The notes under the pieces: model-generated
What the model saw: only the letters and a program-made list of their open reading frames with translations
Databases searched by the model: none
Told to the model about the DNA's origin: nothing
Origin: an uncultured Planctomycetaceae bacterium
Lineage (GTDB): Bacteria > Planctomycetota > Planctomycetia > Planctomycetales > Planctomycetaceae
Reading direction: 5' to 3'
Length of the DNA: 64,000 nucleotides
NCBI GenBank assembly: GCA_943787265.1
Contig: CALSLT010000002.1
Coordinates: forward strand, 1 to 64,000
Shown here: positions 55,394 through 64,000 of the stretch, one piece after another
Position numbering within the stretch: the stretch's first letter is position 1
Layout: each line of letters begins with the position of its first letter
Made by a program: the position numbers and the translations under genes

Positions 55394-58300
55394 TTGAGTT
55401 CTGAATCCACTGGCAGTCGATACAGCGACGGCGATGAAATTGGTCGAGGGGCGATGGGCAGTATTACCCAGGCGACCGACCGAACTCTCAATCGCGCCGT
55501 GGCGATGAAGATTCTGCGACACCAGGGGCATGAGATTTCTGAATCTCGATTTGCTCGCGAGGCGATGGTGCTGGCTCGGCTGGAGCATCCGAATATCGTC
55601 CCGATTCACGATTTTGGTCGCCGTGCCGACGGTTCTGTCTTTTACACGATGAAGCTGGTGCGCGGTGAAACTCTAAGCTCGATTATCACCGGAATTCGAA
55701 ACGGCCAAGCTGAGACTCTGGAGCGATACACCCTGGCGAAACTGCTGCAGGTGTTTCGCAAAATGTGTGATGCGATGGCATTTGCCCACCACCAGGGAAT
55801 CATCCATCGCGACCTGAAACCTGAAAACGTCATGGTCGGAGCCTGCGGTGAAGTTCTCGTCATGGACTGGGGCTTGGCCAAATTATCAGACAGCCTTCAA
55901 ACGAACGCAGCTTCACCCGATTCGACCGAACGGCCGCAGGTTGTCAGTTCAGATTTGACTTCGATATCGGAGAATTCCGGAACTCTTTCAGAACAACCAG
56001 AGCAGCTGGCCGACGATCCTTCTTTGACCAGAGCCGACGAAGGCACATCCATCGGTGTGTCAACAGATGAACTGGAAGGCGGAACCAGAGACTCGATGAT
56101 GACGATCTGCGGGCCGTTTGCAGATAAGGGGGAGTATCAGGATACGGCAGCCCTCGCGGCCAATCTCGAAATGGCCAGTGAGTTGACGCTCGATGGAAGC
56201 GTAATGGGCACACCTCAGTTCATGTCGCCCGAGCAGGCGAAAGGCGACGTCACGAAGCATGATTGCCGGTCTGATATCTACTCACTGGGTGCCATCCTGT
56301 ACGAAATGCTGACGCTGCGTCCGCCAGTCAGCGGACCTTTGCATTTGATAATCAGCAGAGTCATCAACGGTCGGATCGATCCACCAGTTGTGTACAACAC
56401 ACCTGCGAAGCCTGGTGAGACTGGGCCCGGCAAGTCGAAAGAAGCAGAAAAAATCGAGCTGCGACACAGTCCTGACGGGAAGGTTCCGGCGGCGCTTTCG
56501 GCGGTCGCTATGCGCGCGCTCGCCAAACAGCCAGAAGATCGTTATCAGACCGTTGACGACTTGCTGGGCGACATTGACGCATGGGAGGGCGGATTTGCGA
56601 CCTCTGCTGAAGAGATGGGAACGCTCGGGCATATTCGGTTGTTGATTGAGCGTCACAGAATTGTCGCGGCGAGTGCGTCGATTCTGGTCTTGTTCAGCGT
56701 TGTATTCGTTGTTCGTCTCATGCAAAGTGAAGATCAGGCAGAATTGGCAAAGGACGATGCTCAGAGATCCGAAGCGAGGGCTATCACCGCCAGAGACGAC
56801 GCAGAGGCAGCGGAAGAGCTTGCCCTTCAGGCGAAGAGTGAAGCTCTTGCAGCAAGAGATGCGGCGGTCAAATCCCAAGCGAAGGCCGAAGTCGCAGAGG
56901 CGAAAGCTCAAGTCGAGTTAGCGCGGGCGAATATCGCGTTGGCAGATGCAGCCTGGGCGAACAACGATCCACAGGCACTCAGCAATTATCTCGCACGTGT
57001 TATAGACCCAGACCTGAGAGATTCCACATGGCGATATCTCAAGGCGAAGATGGCTGGCCCGATCGCTAAGTTGCCGAACCTGGACAACGACGTTGCATTT
57101 TGGCCGGGCAATGAAAATCAGCCGCCGGCCTTCGTCGCGGCACGGAAGCGAGCCAGAGGACGTTTCCAGGAATTACAATTCTTCGATTGCGCGACAGGAG
57201 AATTGAAAAGAACTTTAAGTATTTCTGGTTGGACGCATGCCGTGTCTCCAAACGGAGAACTACTGGCAGCAGGTAGCAGAAAAGTATCCATCATCGACGC
57301 AACAACGGGTGTGGAGCGGAAAACGCTTTCCGTGAAGGGCCCGATTTATCGGATGCAGTTTTCGGCTGATAGCCAGCAACTGTTCGTTGTCGCTGAGAAC
57401 GATCGCAGTCGTGATCTGTATCTTTTCGACGCTGCAACGGGAAAAACAATTTGGACCCTTGCCGGTAATTCAGTCCCGGGGTCACCGGGAATCGGCCAGA
57501 TAGCCGTCGATCCAACAGGCGTCTGGGTTGCCGTTCACTTCATGTCCGCATTGCAGGAAGTTTGGCTGGTAAATGTTCAGTCTGGTGAAAGAGTCCGGCG
57601 AATGGAGCCCGGCAAGAACTTCATTTGGGACCTGGATTTCAATTCTGATGGCACGTTGCTGGCCGCCGCCGATTTTGATGGCTATGCAAGTCTTTGGAGT
57701 GTCGAAAAAGGGAGTGCTCGGCTTCGTCTGCGCGCGGCGACGGGCCGAATGACCAGTCTCAAGTTTACGCCGAATGACCTTCTTGTGACTCTGACGCGGT
57801 CCAACAGCCAGAAGAATGGAGCCCGATCGTCGGCCCTTCGACAATTGCAGCTTTGGGATACGTCGAGCGGAGTGGAAATTGACTGCCGACTGGATGTGGG
57901 CTCTGATGCGGGGCTGTTCGCAATGAATCCCGAAACTGGCAGTATCCTTTGCGGTGGAGGTTCCGGGACACTTTGGCAGTTTCCAATTGAGAAACCTGCG
58001 TTCAAAATTGCATCAGTGACTACTGGTGAGACTGGCTTTTTAGGGGAAGATTTTCTGATCTGTCCGGCAGGAACTAAGCGAGAGTTGGCCGTTTTCGACC
58101 TAAGGTCAGCGGGCTCGCCGCGACAGGTATTGTCTATCTCAAATTCAAATTCAAAATCTGACTCGCGCCTCGCGATCAACTCGCAGCGAGATTTAGCAAT
58201 TGTCTTCTCCAACAGCGATGGCGGCAACTTTCACCGAATTGGATTTGGGGCAGGTACTGATCTGCCCGTTGAACTTGAGCAACCAGGCTTTGAGTTGGAG

Positions 58301-58945
58301 ACGTTTTCATTTGCATTTGCAGAGAAGAGCGACCGGATTCTAAGTGTCGCTGCAGGGAGGCAGAAGGGGCAGTCGGTGCGACAACTGGATCTCTCGACCG
58401 AAACTCTGCAAGCGACATTCACGGGGCCAGACAATACAACCTGCACCGCTGTCGCCTGGGTAAACAATGACCAGACGGGCCTCGGGATTTTCCAGGACCG
58501 AGGGGCGGAAGCACCACGAAATCTGCTGATGTGCTGGGATATTCAAACGCAGAAAGTTATCAAGGAATTTCTGCTGCCTGCTCCGGCCCATGCACTGGCC
58601 ACGTCGACCGACGGCAGCCATTTCGCCATTGCAGGAAAAGACCGCTCGATCGAGGTTTACGATGCCGGCACGCTGGAGAGTGAATTGAAGTTCCGAGCGC
58701 ACGACGGCTCGATCACGAACCTCGTATATCACCCGACCATGCCTGTGATCGCTTCAGCATCCGACGACCTTTCGGTGCGGCTTTGGAACGCGGAAAGCGG
58801 ACAATTGCTGAAAACATTTTTGGGGCCGACCAGCGAAGTCCGCTCGCTGGCGTTCAACGGATCCGGCAGCCTGTTGGCCTGCAGCTCGAAGGACAAAGTG
58901 ACTCGCGTCTGGAAGATTGAGGCCAGCAGTCTTCTTGTCCCGTAA
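55394..58945 (+). CDS. Membrane Ser/Thr protein kinase with long activation-segment insert and WD40 propeller
   Basis: 1183 residues from TTG 55394, after a GGGGG stretch. N-terminal Hanks-type kinase: glycine loop EIGRGAMGSI, VAMKIL Lys, HRDLKPENV (about 138-146), and MDWGLAKL (DWG instead of DFG, about 157-160). Normally the activation segment is 20-35 residues; here about 110 residues, rich in Ser/Thr/Asp/Glu, separate DWG from VMGTPQFMSPEQAKGD (about 271). A transmembrane helix follows (about 425-445, ASILVLFSVVFVVRLM), then a coiled coil (AEVAEAKAQVELARANIALADAAW) and a WD40-type propeller (about 560-1183, e.g. LASADFDGYASLW-like and VIASASDDLSVRLWNAESGQL). Probably an external or periplasmic propeller sensor coupled to an internal kinase, as common in planctomycetes. 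Confidence 0.9.
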   Translation: MSSESTGSRYSDGDEIGRGAMGSITQATDRTLNRAVAMKILRHQGHEISESRFAREAMVLARLEHPNIVPIHDFGRRADGSVFYTMKLVRGETLSSIITGIRNGQAETLERYTLAKLLQVFRKMCDAMAFAHHQGIIHRDLKPENVMVGACGEVLVMDWGLAKLSDSLQTNAASPDSTERPQVVSSDLTSISENSGTLSEQPEQLADDPSLTRADEGTSIGVSTDELEGGTRDSMMTICGPFADKGEYQDTAALAANLEMASELTLDGSVMGTPQFMSPEQAKGDVTKHDCRSDIYSLGAILYEMLTLRPPVSGPLHLIISRVINGRIDPPVVYNTPAKPGETGPGKSKEAEKIELRHSPDGKVPAALSAVAMRALAKQPEDRYQTVDDLLGDIDAWEGGFATSAEEMGTLGHIRLLIERHRIVAASASILVLFSVVFVVRLMQSEDQAELAKDDAQRSEARAITARDDAEAAEELALQAKSEALAARDAAVKSQAKAEVAEAKAQVELARANIALADAAWANNDPQALSNYLARVIDPDLRDSTWRYLKAKMAGPIAKLPNLDNDVAFWPGNENQPPAFVAARKRARGRFQELQFFDCATGELKRTLSISGWTHAVSPNGELLAAGSRKVSIIDATTGVERKTLSVKGPIYRMQFSADSQQLFVVAENDRSRDLYLFDAATGKTIWTLAGNSVPGSPGIGQIAVDPTGVWVAVHFMSALQEVWLVNVQSGERVRRMEPGKNFIWDLDFNSDGTLLAAADFDGYASLWSVEKGSARLRLRAATGRMTSLKFTPNDLLVTLTRSNSQKNGARSSALRQLQLWDTSSGVEIDCRLDVGSDAGLFAMNPETGSILCGGGSGTLWQFPIEKPAFKIASVTTGETGFLGEDFLICPAGTKRELAVFDLRSAGSPRQVLSISNSNSKSDSRLAINSQRDLAIVFSNSDGGNFHRIGFGAGTDLPVELEQPGFELETFSFAFAEKSDRILSVAAGRQKGQSVRQLDLSTETLQATFTGPDNTTCTAVAWVNNDQTGLGIFQDRGAEAPRNLLMCWDIQTQKVIKEFLLPAPAHALATSTDGSHFAIAGKDRSIEVYDAGTLESELKFRAHDGSITNLVYHPTMPVIASASDDLSVRLWNAESGQLLKTFLGPTSEVRSLAFNGSGSLLACSSKDKVTRVWKIEASSLLVP

Positions 58946-59117
58946 GAAACTTCGAGCATCCGCCAACGCCGACTTTGCGCATCGGTCCAATCGCCAGCTA
59001 AGTCAATTTCGATATGCATTCTGACAGCTACGCGTGCTATCGAGAAATCGGTTTTGTATCCTTCCGGCCGGTCAGTACCTGTAACCGTTGCCGTGCCCAA
59101 CAGAAAGCAATCCCACA

Positions 59118-59339
59118 ATGATTCTTAAATTCAAAGGCGGTATCTGGGATGGTCTTCAACTCGAAGCAGCCGTCGCACCTCAGTTCATAAATCTGCAAGG
59201 CGCCATGCACAAGAGCCAGGAAGTTCCGGAACTTGTTGAGACTCTCCTGCTTGCCGATGCGAACGGGACCAAGTATCAGATTTCCGAGCCCGAAGACGGA
59301 GACGATGCCGACACCATTCAGTATCACCCAACTGAATAA
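59118..59339 (+). CDS. Small acidic protein of unknown function
   Basis: 73 residues from ATG 59118; the frame is open from 59088. It starts MILKFKGGIWDGLQLEAAV and ends with an acidic segment (EPEDGDDADTIQYHP). The beginning has the form of a compact beta-strand unit. No family recognised. The codon use fits a real gene. It stands alone between the kinase and the TMTC-like gene. Confidence 0.5.
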   Translation: MILKFKGGIWDGLQLEAAVAPQFINLQGAMHKSQEVPELVETLLLADANGTKYQISEPEDGDDADTIQYHPTE

Positions 59340-59423
59340 CGCCGCCGTTTAACGCGTACAGAGCTCCACGCCGTGAGCGACGACTCACTGAATTCCGGCT
59401 TGGATATTCAGTTTGAGATGTAC

Positions 59424-60917
59424 TTATGACGTCTGGTTTGCAGACCACTCGTCAATGGTCTCCTCGATTCGCTGACGATCGAGTTCGTCCGGAGTCATCT
59501 CGACGAGTGTGTGGCGGAGCTGACTAATCGCGGCTTCGTGGTGGCCGGAATTGTGGAGCATCCAGGCATACTGAATGTGGACCAGCGGGAGGCTCGGCGT
59601 TCGTGCCATCGTATTTTCCCATAGAGCCTGGTCGTTCTTCCACACAGGCAAATGTTCGTAAGTGGCGATGACCAGTGGGATCGTCGCGGCCAACGGAATG
59701 CCGATCCAGCCTCCAGGGACGGATCGTTTGCCCGTTGTGGTGGTTTGCCGCGAGCTTGTGGCTCGATAGGCGTCGAGGCGTTCGCAGCCCCATTTCACAC
59801 CGACGCATACCAACGCAAAGAACGGAATGCTCGGCATGTAGAGATAGCGGTCGTTCATCAACGTGGTAATTGGCGTGAGGTTGAGAACAGGCAGAAGTAG
59901 CAGGAAGAACGACGCTGCAGCCAGCGGGACGAACGGGTGAGATTTGCGAACTCGCCAGCACGCGAATCCAACGGCAATCCAGCAGAGGCTCGCAACAGCC
60001 ACTTGCGTGGCGATCCCCGTCGTGGCCGGGTTGTAGAGAACGCTCAACTGACGCGGGCATAACAGCATCGCGACGTAATTCCAAAGAATGATCGAGTCGA
60101 CGGCCAGGATGTGCAGTTTGCTCAGGTCCATGTGGTCACGGACGCCGCCGAGTTCTGACGCCTGTGCGCCCATCGTGATTAGCAGGATCCAGACGGAGAG
60201 CATTCCGGGAATGAACTGCCGCGTGAGCGCATCGGAAAACTTCTTCCGGCAAACAAGCATGTCGTACAGCAGAACGATCGCGGGCACGGCGACGGTTAAC
60301 GCCTTCGACAGAATGGCCAATGCAAAAAAGACCAGGCCCCACAGTTCCTGCTTCGCCGTCCGTTCTTCCCGCATCACACAATTCAGATGAGCGAGAATAA
60401 ACGCTCCGACCACGAGCCCCTTGATCGAAGATACCCACGCGACGGATTCAAGTTGGACTGGATGAATCGCGAAGAATGCCGCCGTCGCCCAGCCGACGGA
60501 TTGGCTCTTTGCCAACCGACTGACGAGCGTAAAGACGAGCACTGTGTTTACTAGATGAAACAGCACGTTGACCACGTGGTATCCGGCTGGCTCGACGCCA
60601 AACAGCGTGTGCTCAATCAGCAATGTGAAGATAATCATCGGCGAGTAATTACGGTTGATCACCTGTGTGGCGATGTCCCATAAGTTGGACGGGTGCCAAC
60701 TGCGAATGTAGTCGTTCTTAAGCACGTACCACGGGTCGTCCCAATTGACAAATTCGAAGCTGTGAACGGGCCAGTAGACGGCTCCGGTCAGTACGATCAG
60801 AGACGCAATCAGCCAGGTTGTTTGCGACTTGAGGATCTCGTTTAGGTTCCACGACGGCGATTGGGATTCCGTTTTCAGCATATCAGACATTGAGTCCTGC
60901 CCACTGTTTTCCGCCAA
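59424..60917 (-). CDS. TMTC-like/GT-C membrane glycosyltransferase-type protein
   Basis: 497 residues with about ten transmembrane segments. An N-terminal FVNWDDPWYVLKN loop with the Asp-Asp pair between the first helices matches the GT-C/TMTC (DUF1736) pattern. The next loops include HLVNTVLVFTLVSRLA, HPVQLESVAWVSSIKG, and LTPITTLMNDRYLYMPSI. A short C-terminal segment (YAWMLHNSGHHEAAISQLRHTL) is TPR-like, as in TMTC proteins, but with about one repeat only. The family transfers sugars from polyprenol donors to proteins. The start at 60917 is the first ATG in frame and is uncertain. Confidence 0.8.
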   Translation of the reverse strand: MAENSGQDSMSDMLKTESQSPSWNLNEILKSQTTWLIASLIVLTGAVYWPVHSFEFVNWDDPWYVLKNDYIRSWHPSNLWDIATQVINRNYSPMIIFTLLIEHTLFGVEPAGYHVVNVLFHLVNTVLVFTLVSRLAKSQSVGWATAAFFAIHPVQLESVAWVSSIKGLVVGAFILAHLNCVMREERTAKQELWGLVFFALAILSKALTVAVPAIVLLYDMLVCRKKFSDALTRQFIPGMLSVWILLITMGAQASELGGVRDHMDLSKLHILAVDSIILWNYVAMLLCPRQLSVLYNPATTGIATQVAVASLCWIAVGFACWRVRKSHPFVPLAAASFFLLLLPVLNLTPITTLMNDRYLYMPSIPFFALVCVGVKWGCERLDAYRATSSRQTTTTGKRSVPGGWIGIPLAATIPLVIATYEHLPVWKNDQALWENTMARTPSLPLVHIQYAWMLHNSGHHEAAISQLRHTLVEMTPDELDRQRIEETIDEWSANQTS

Positions 60918-61223
60918 TTGTGAATTTCAAAAGGGTGCGTCGAGACGCACCCTACGTTGGTGCAACCTCAGACGTCGCAAACATAGCTCAGTCGAGGCGG
61001 ACGTAGGGCGGGAAGAGCGGCGTGTATCAGCATTCGACTCGCCGCGAATGGTCAATGCTGAGCGACGCGTTCGATCAGTGGTTTTGTCACAACCGGACCG
61101 AACGCTAAAGTCACTCCAGCGTGTCAGACTCTGCCGGATCGGAAGCGATTGCCTCCGCCACCCACGCTGTAACGGGTTAGACTTCGCGCGGGCGATGGGA
61201 ATGGGAAAAGAGGCAACGAAATC
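60918..61223. other. Divergent intergenic region with a palindrome
   Basis: 306 bases (324 if the GT2 gene starts at 61242) between divergent genes. The palindrome at 60932-60953 is described separately. No protein-like frame or RNA gene is seen. Confidence 0.4.
60932..60953. repeat. Short palindromic element (AGGGTGCGTC/GACGCACCCT)
   Basis: 10-bp arms, exact reverse complements (60932-60941 and 60944-60953), with a 2-base centre, in a divergent intergenic region. A family of similar GGTGCGTC elements is scattered in planctomycete genomes as I recall, but copy number cannot be judged from this window; it occurs once here. Confidence 0.7.
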
Positions 61224-61241
61224 ATGGCAGGAGCAGGCTGG

Positions 61242-62108
61242 ATGACGGACGAACAGGAACGACAGGCGGATGAAGCTACCGCTGGCGATGCCTCATCGAC
61301 AGGCGTGGACGAAGTCCTGAAATCGATCAATCCGATGCTGGCGAGCGTTGCCGGACATGCGGAACAGAAGCCTCGCGTCGTCGCCGTTATGCCTGCCTAC
61401 AATGCAGAGTCAACGCTCGAAAAGACGATCGCTGATATTCCTCGCGGCACAGTTGACGAGATTATCCTTGTCGATGATTGCAGCACGGACGGTACGGTCG
61501 AGCTGGCAAAGAAGCTTGGCCTGACCGTGATCGCTCACGAAAATAACCGAGGCTACGGCGGCAACCAGAAGACGTGCTACGCGCACGCTTTGGAACGAGA
61601 CGCCGACTACGTCGTTATGATTCACCCGGACTATCAATACGACAGTCGAGTGATCGATGTCGCCGTCAAGGTCATGCAACTGGGCATTCTTGACTTCGTG
61701 ATGGGCTGCCGGATTCGAACTCGCAAAGAAACGCTGGACGGCGGCATGCCCGTCTACAAGTACATCGCCAATCGAATCCTGACGACTATCGAAAACGTGC
61801 TGCTCGGTCAGAATCTCGGCGACTTCCACAGCGGCTTCCGAGCCTACAAGCGGGAAGTTCTGGAGACGATTCCCTTCGAATCAAATTCCGAAGACTTCGT
61901 ATTCGACAGCCAGTTCCTGGCTCAGGCCGTCCACTTCGGATTCAAGATGGGCGACATCCCGGTTCCCGTCCGCTACTTCGACGAAGCGTCCAGCATTAAC
62001 TTCGGCAGAAGCTGCAAATACGGCCTGTCGACTCTGGGCGTGATGGGCGTCTACTGGCTCAACCGGCTCGGCCTTCGTAAGTCGAATCTGTTCAAAGCGC
62101 AGTCGTAG
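61242..62108 (+). CDS. Family 2 glycosyltransferase (dolichyl-phosphate-mannose-synthase-like)
   Basis: About 288 residues from ATG 61242, which has AGGAG eight bases before; ATG 61224 is an alternative. GT-A fold with [35 protein letters not shown] (Asp-Asp), [28 protein letters not shown] (DxD-like), [17 protein letters not shown], and [25 protein letters not shown]. No transmembrane anchor at the C-terminus, unlike some DPM1-like proteins. It probably transfers a sugar to a polyprenyl phosphate; the neighbouring TMTC-like gene could use such a donor, a plausible but unproven pair. Confidence 0.88.
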   Translation: MTDEQERQADEATAGDASSTGVDEVLKSINPMLASVAGHAEQKPRVVAVMPAYNAESTLEKTIADIPRGTVDEIILVDDCSTDGTVELAKKLGLTVIAHENNRGYGGNQKTCYAHALERDADYVVMIHPDYQYDSRVIDVAVKVMQLGILDFVMGCRIRTRKETLDGGMPVYKYIANRILTTIENVLLGQNLGDFHSGFRAYKREVLETIPFESNSEDFVFDSQFLAQAVHFGFKMGDIPVPVRYFDEASSINFGRSCKYGLSTLGVMGVYWLNRLGLRKSNLFKAQS

Positions 62109-62128
62109 TTCAGGCAGAGTCTGATTTG

Positions 62129-63472
62129 CTAACCAGTTAGTTCGACGGCTGTTCGGAGAGCGGATTCGAATTCCGAAGATTCCAGAAGCTGGTGGCGGAT
62201 GTCTGGGCTGGCGAAGATGCGGACTCGTTTGACGTAATCGTCGAACTGTTTCTTAGCCAATGATTCAACTACTGGTGAGACGTCGCTCAACAGGCGGTAC
62301 TTGTCTTCTTTCGGGAAGTAGATTGGGACTTTGAATTCCACCTCGCGATGCGGCGGCGGAGCGTCGATCAGGATGTCGACGGATGACAAAGTCCGATTCA
62401 CGATACCTCGACGGTTCAGTTCTTCGGTCAGGTTATGGCTACAGCGGACGAGGAATTCGTACGGGCGGCCGGCAAGTAATTCGTAGAGTTCGTTCTGTTG
62501 GTAATGCGAATATTCGCCGGCTCGCTTGTAGAGACTCCGCTTCGAACCAAAGACTCCCTCAACCAGTTGTGAGCAGTCAGTGCCGATTGCCTTTTCACGC
62601 AGCAGCCGGATGGTTTCCGGCTCGGACGTTTCGAAGAGAGTCGATAAATCGAAACTGCTGTGAAGTTCGAAGAACGATCGAGCGAACATGCAGGTTGCCG
62701 ATCGAACGGCGTGGTGCCAGTAAACTTCGCTGAACATCACGTACCGTGCGAAAACCATCAGCTCGGCCGCGGTCTTGCCTTTCTGAGTGATCGCCAATCC
62801 GTCGCCGGCCTCGTTCAGCACAAGTGATTGAATGAGTCGGTTCTTGTCGAAGTGACGACCGTAGGGAACTCCGCAGTGCAGACTGTCTCGCTCCAAGTAG
62901 TCCATCTTGTCGATGTCGATCGGGCCTGACAGGATTGAGCGAAGGAGCCGCAGCTCTGGCGAGTCTGTTCTTGCAACGAGCACGTCCAGAACTTCTTCCG
63001 GCTCGATGTTCCATTCCGACTTCAGAACCTGGGCGAGTTCACGTTCTGGTCGCAAATATTCGGCGGCGTAGGCTTCGTGCGGCGGCAAGTTGGGAAGCGA
63101 CAAGTCTTCGATCGGGTGACAGAACGGCCAGTGCCCGAGATCGTGCAGCAACGCCGAAACCAGCAGGACTTCCGCGCGGTGATGATCGATCACTTTGCAG
63201 AATCGAGGGTCGCGGCCGAGTTGCCAGACGTATCGGATCGCGTTGTTGAAGACGCCAAGTGCGTGTTCGAACCTCGTGTGGTTGGCTCCGGGGTAAATCT
63301 GAGTTGCCAGACCGAGCTGCGAAATGTGCCTCAGACGCTGAAACTCGGCCGTGTCGACGATCGCGCGGACACGCGGTGTGAACGGAATATCCTGCTCGTT
63401 CGGAATCCGGATGATTCCCCGGCTTGCGTCGAGGCTGGCGATTTCCGGGATGTCACTGAATGGGTGGTGCAT
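62129..63472 (-). CDS. HD-domain phosphohydrolase (dGTPase-like family)
   Basis: 447 residues from ATG 63472 (the frame extends to 63661 but the extra part is not protein-like). HD superfamily metal motifs: ANHTRFEHALGVF (His), LLHDLGHWPFCH (His-Asp), and DIDKMDYLERDS (final Asp). The RLRHISQLGLATQIYPGA segment is as in dGTPase-like/SAMHD1-related bacterial proteins. Later regions, such as QKGKTAAELMVFARYVMFSEVYWHH, follow the same family. It hydrolyses a phosphate ester or nucleotide; the substrate is not known. It is convergent with the GT2 gene. Confidence 0.9.
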   Translation of the reverse strand: MHHPFSDIPEIASLDASRGIIRIPNEQDIPFTPRVRAIVDTAEFQRLRHISQLGLATQIYPGANHTRFEHALGVFNNAIRYVWQLGRDPRFCKVIDHHRAEVLLVSALLHDLGHWPFCHPIEDLSLPNLPPHEAYAAEYLRPERELAQVLKSEWNIEPEEVLDVLVARTDSPELRLLRSILSGPIDIDKMDYLERDSLHCGVPYGRHFDKNRLIQSLVLNEAGDGLAITQKGKTAAELMVFARYVMFSEVYWHHAVRSATCMFARSFFELHSSFDLSTLFETSEPETIRLLREKAIGTDCSQLVEGVFGSKRSLYKRAGEYSHYQQNELYELLAGRPYEFLVRCSHNLTEELNRRGIVNRTLSSVDILIDAPPPHREVEFKVPIYFPKEDKYRLLSDVSPVVESLAKKQFDDYVKRVRIFASPDIRHQLLESSEFESALRTAVELTG

Positions 63473-63673
63473 AAACGGCGTCCTGCGGTCATTTGTTCGA
63501 AGGATTCTGGTCGCTGTGGCGTGGCAACGCGAGTGAACGTTCAAGCGTGCTATAATTTGAAGTTGAGTGCGCCGCTGAGGTCTTGCGAGCAGTAACGCAC
63601 GCAACCAGAATCCCGCATCTCGAATTTTGTCGCTGTTGCTCTCGCAGCTTCGTTCTCTCACCGCGGAATCACT

Positions 63674-64000
63674 GTGTCCACTCGCTTCGTCGTAGAACCT
63701 GCCTGGAGCTGGCCTGTCGTCGTGCTAATCGCGATCGGGCTGGTGGCGCTCGTCCTGCTGACTTACCCACCGCGAGTGAAACACCTTCCCGTCAACACTC
63801 GACGGTTGCTGATCGGTCTACGGCTGGCGGCTGCGGTTTTGCTGATCTTTGCCATGTTGCGACCTGAGATTCAGTATTCGGAGACGGATACTCGAGACGC
63901 GGTGCTGTACGTGCTGCGGGACAAGAGTCGAAGCATGACGACACCGGACGGCCCAGGCGGCAAGAGCCGTCGCGAAGCACTGGTGAGCACTCTGACGACC
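63674..64000 (+). CDS. N-terminal part of a VWA-domain membrane protein (partial)
   Basis: Starts at GTG 63674 and stays open to the right edge (109 codons present). Two transmembrane segments (about 13-31, WPVVVLIAIGLVALVLL, and about 45-62, LLIGLRLAAAVLLIFAM). Then YVLRDKSRSMTTPDGPGG, a MIDAS motif DxSxS (Asp-Lys-Ser-Arg-Ser) opening a von Willebrand A domain. The layout is that of the large planctomycete VWA/glutamine-amidotransferase-like membrane proteins related to the BatA-type gene at 31150. It is divergent from the HD gene; the intervening 200 bases hold both promoters. Confidence 0.75.
   Translation, partial: MSTRFVVEPAWSWPVVVLIAIGLVALVLLTYPPRVKHLPVNTRRLLIGLRLAAAVLLIFAMLRPEIQYSETDTRDAVLYVLRDKSRSMTTPDGPGGKSRREALVSTLTT

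Noticed and set aside
1-64000. Defence island, prophage, CRISPR or biosynthetic cluster
   Set aside because: No Cas, restriction, toxin-antitoxin, phage structural, NRPS/PKS genes or direct-repeat arrays were found anywhere in the window.

Overview
The window reads as a chromosomal segment of a planctomycete, probably in the Planctomycetaceae. The evidence is a DUF1585-type protein followed by DUF1552, several secreted sulfatases, a heme-binding PVC-type cytochrome fused to a beta-propeller, a BatA-type von Willebrand protein, a WD40-tailed Ser/Thr kinase and an ECF sigma/anti-sigma pair. The species cannot be fixed from the sequence. I see no rRNA, tRNA, CRISPR array, transposase or phage gene.

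Region 1 (1-24.6 kb) is accessory and catabolic. It opens with the tail of a DUF1592/DUF1585-type protein carrying leucine-rich repeats, a DUF1552 Tat protein, a caspase-like/FGE-like gene, and the first of four sulfatases. Next come a LamG-like secreted protein, an enolase-superfamily enzyme with a Tat signal, two more sulfatases, a broken SGNH-hydrolase/PhoD-phosphatase gene, a DUF1552 remnant, and a large SGNH-propeller-cytochrome c protein. An M14 carboxypeptidase-like gene is coupled to a fourth sulfatase. An ELM1-family gene coupled to a 2OG-Fe(II) oxygenase closes the region. The theme is degradation of sulfated polymers outside the cytoplasm or in the periplasm. Two copies of a palindromic REP-like element lie inside reading frames here, and several genes carry single-base frame breaks.

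Region 2 (24.6-43.8 kb) is mostly housekeeping: tsaD, a PIG-L deacetylase, a tail-specific protease, clpX (with a strong bidirectional terminator between the last two), a BatA/VWA protein, a DUF3352-like protein, anti-sigma and ECF sigma factors, glgX, an SGNH hydrolase, trpD, a Tat amidohydrolase and an SMP-30/NHL propeller.

Region 3 (43.8-64 kb) starts with a frame-disrupted proline-rich stretch. I reconstruct it as the lipoprotein N-terminus of the SMP-30 gene. It continues with a 1.5k-residue PQQ-like propeller protein, an ABC transporter whose permease carries a soluble propeller, a VOC protein, a membrane-anchored esterase, a Ser/Thr kinase with a very long activation-segment insert and WD40 repeats, a small conserved-looking protein, a TMTC-like membrane protein, a GT2 glycosyltransferase, an HD-domain protein, and the start of a VWA membrane protein.

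An important caution: the five isolated frame breaks that I can phase all need one base removed, and most lie in the first 15 kb. This could be a systematic insertion error in the assembly or real gene decay, and the sequence alone does not decide.
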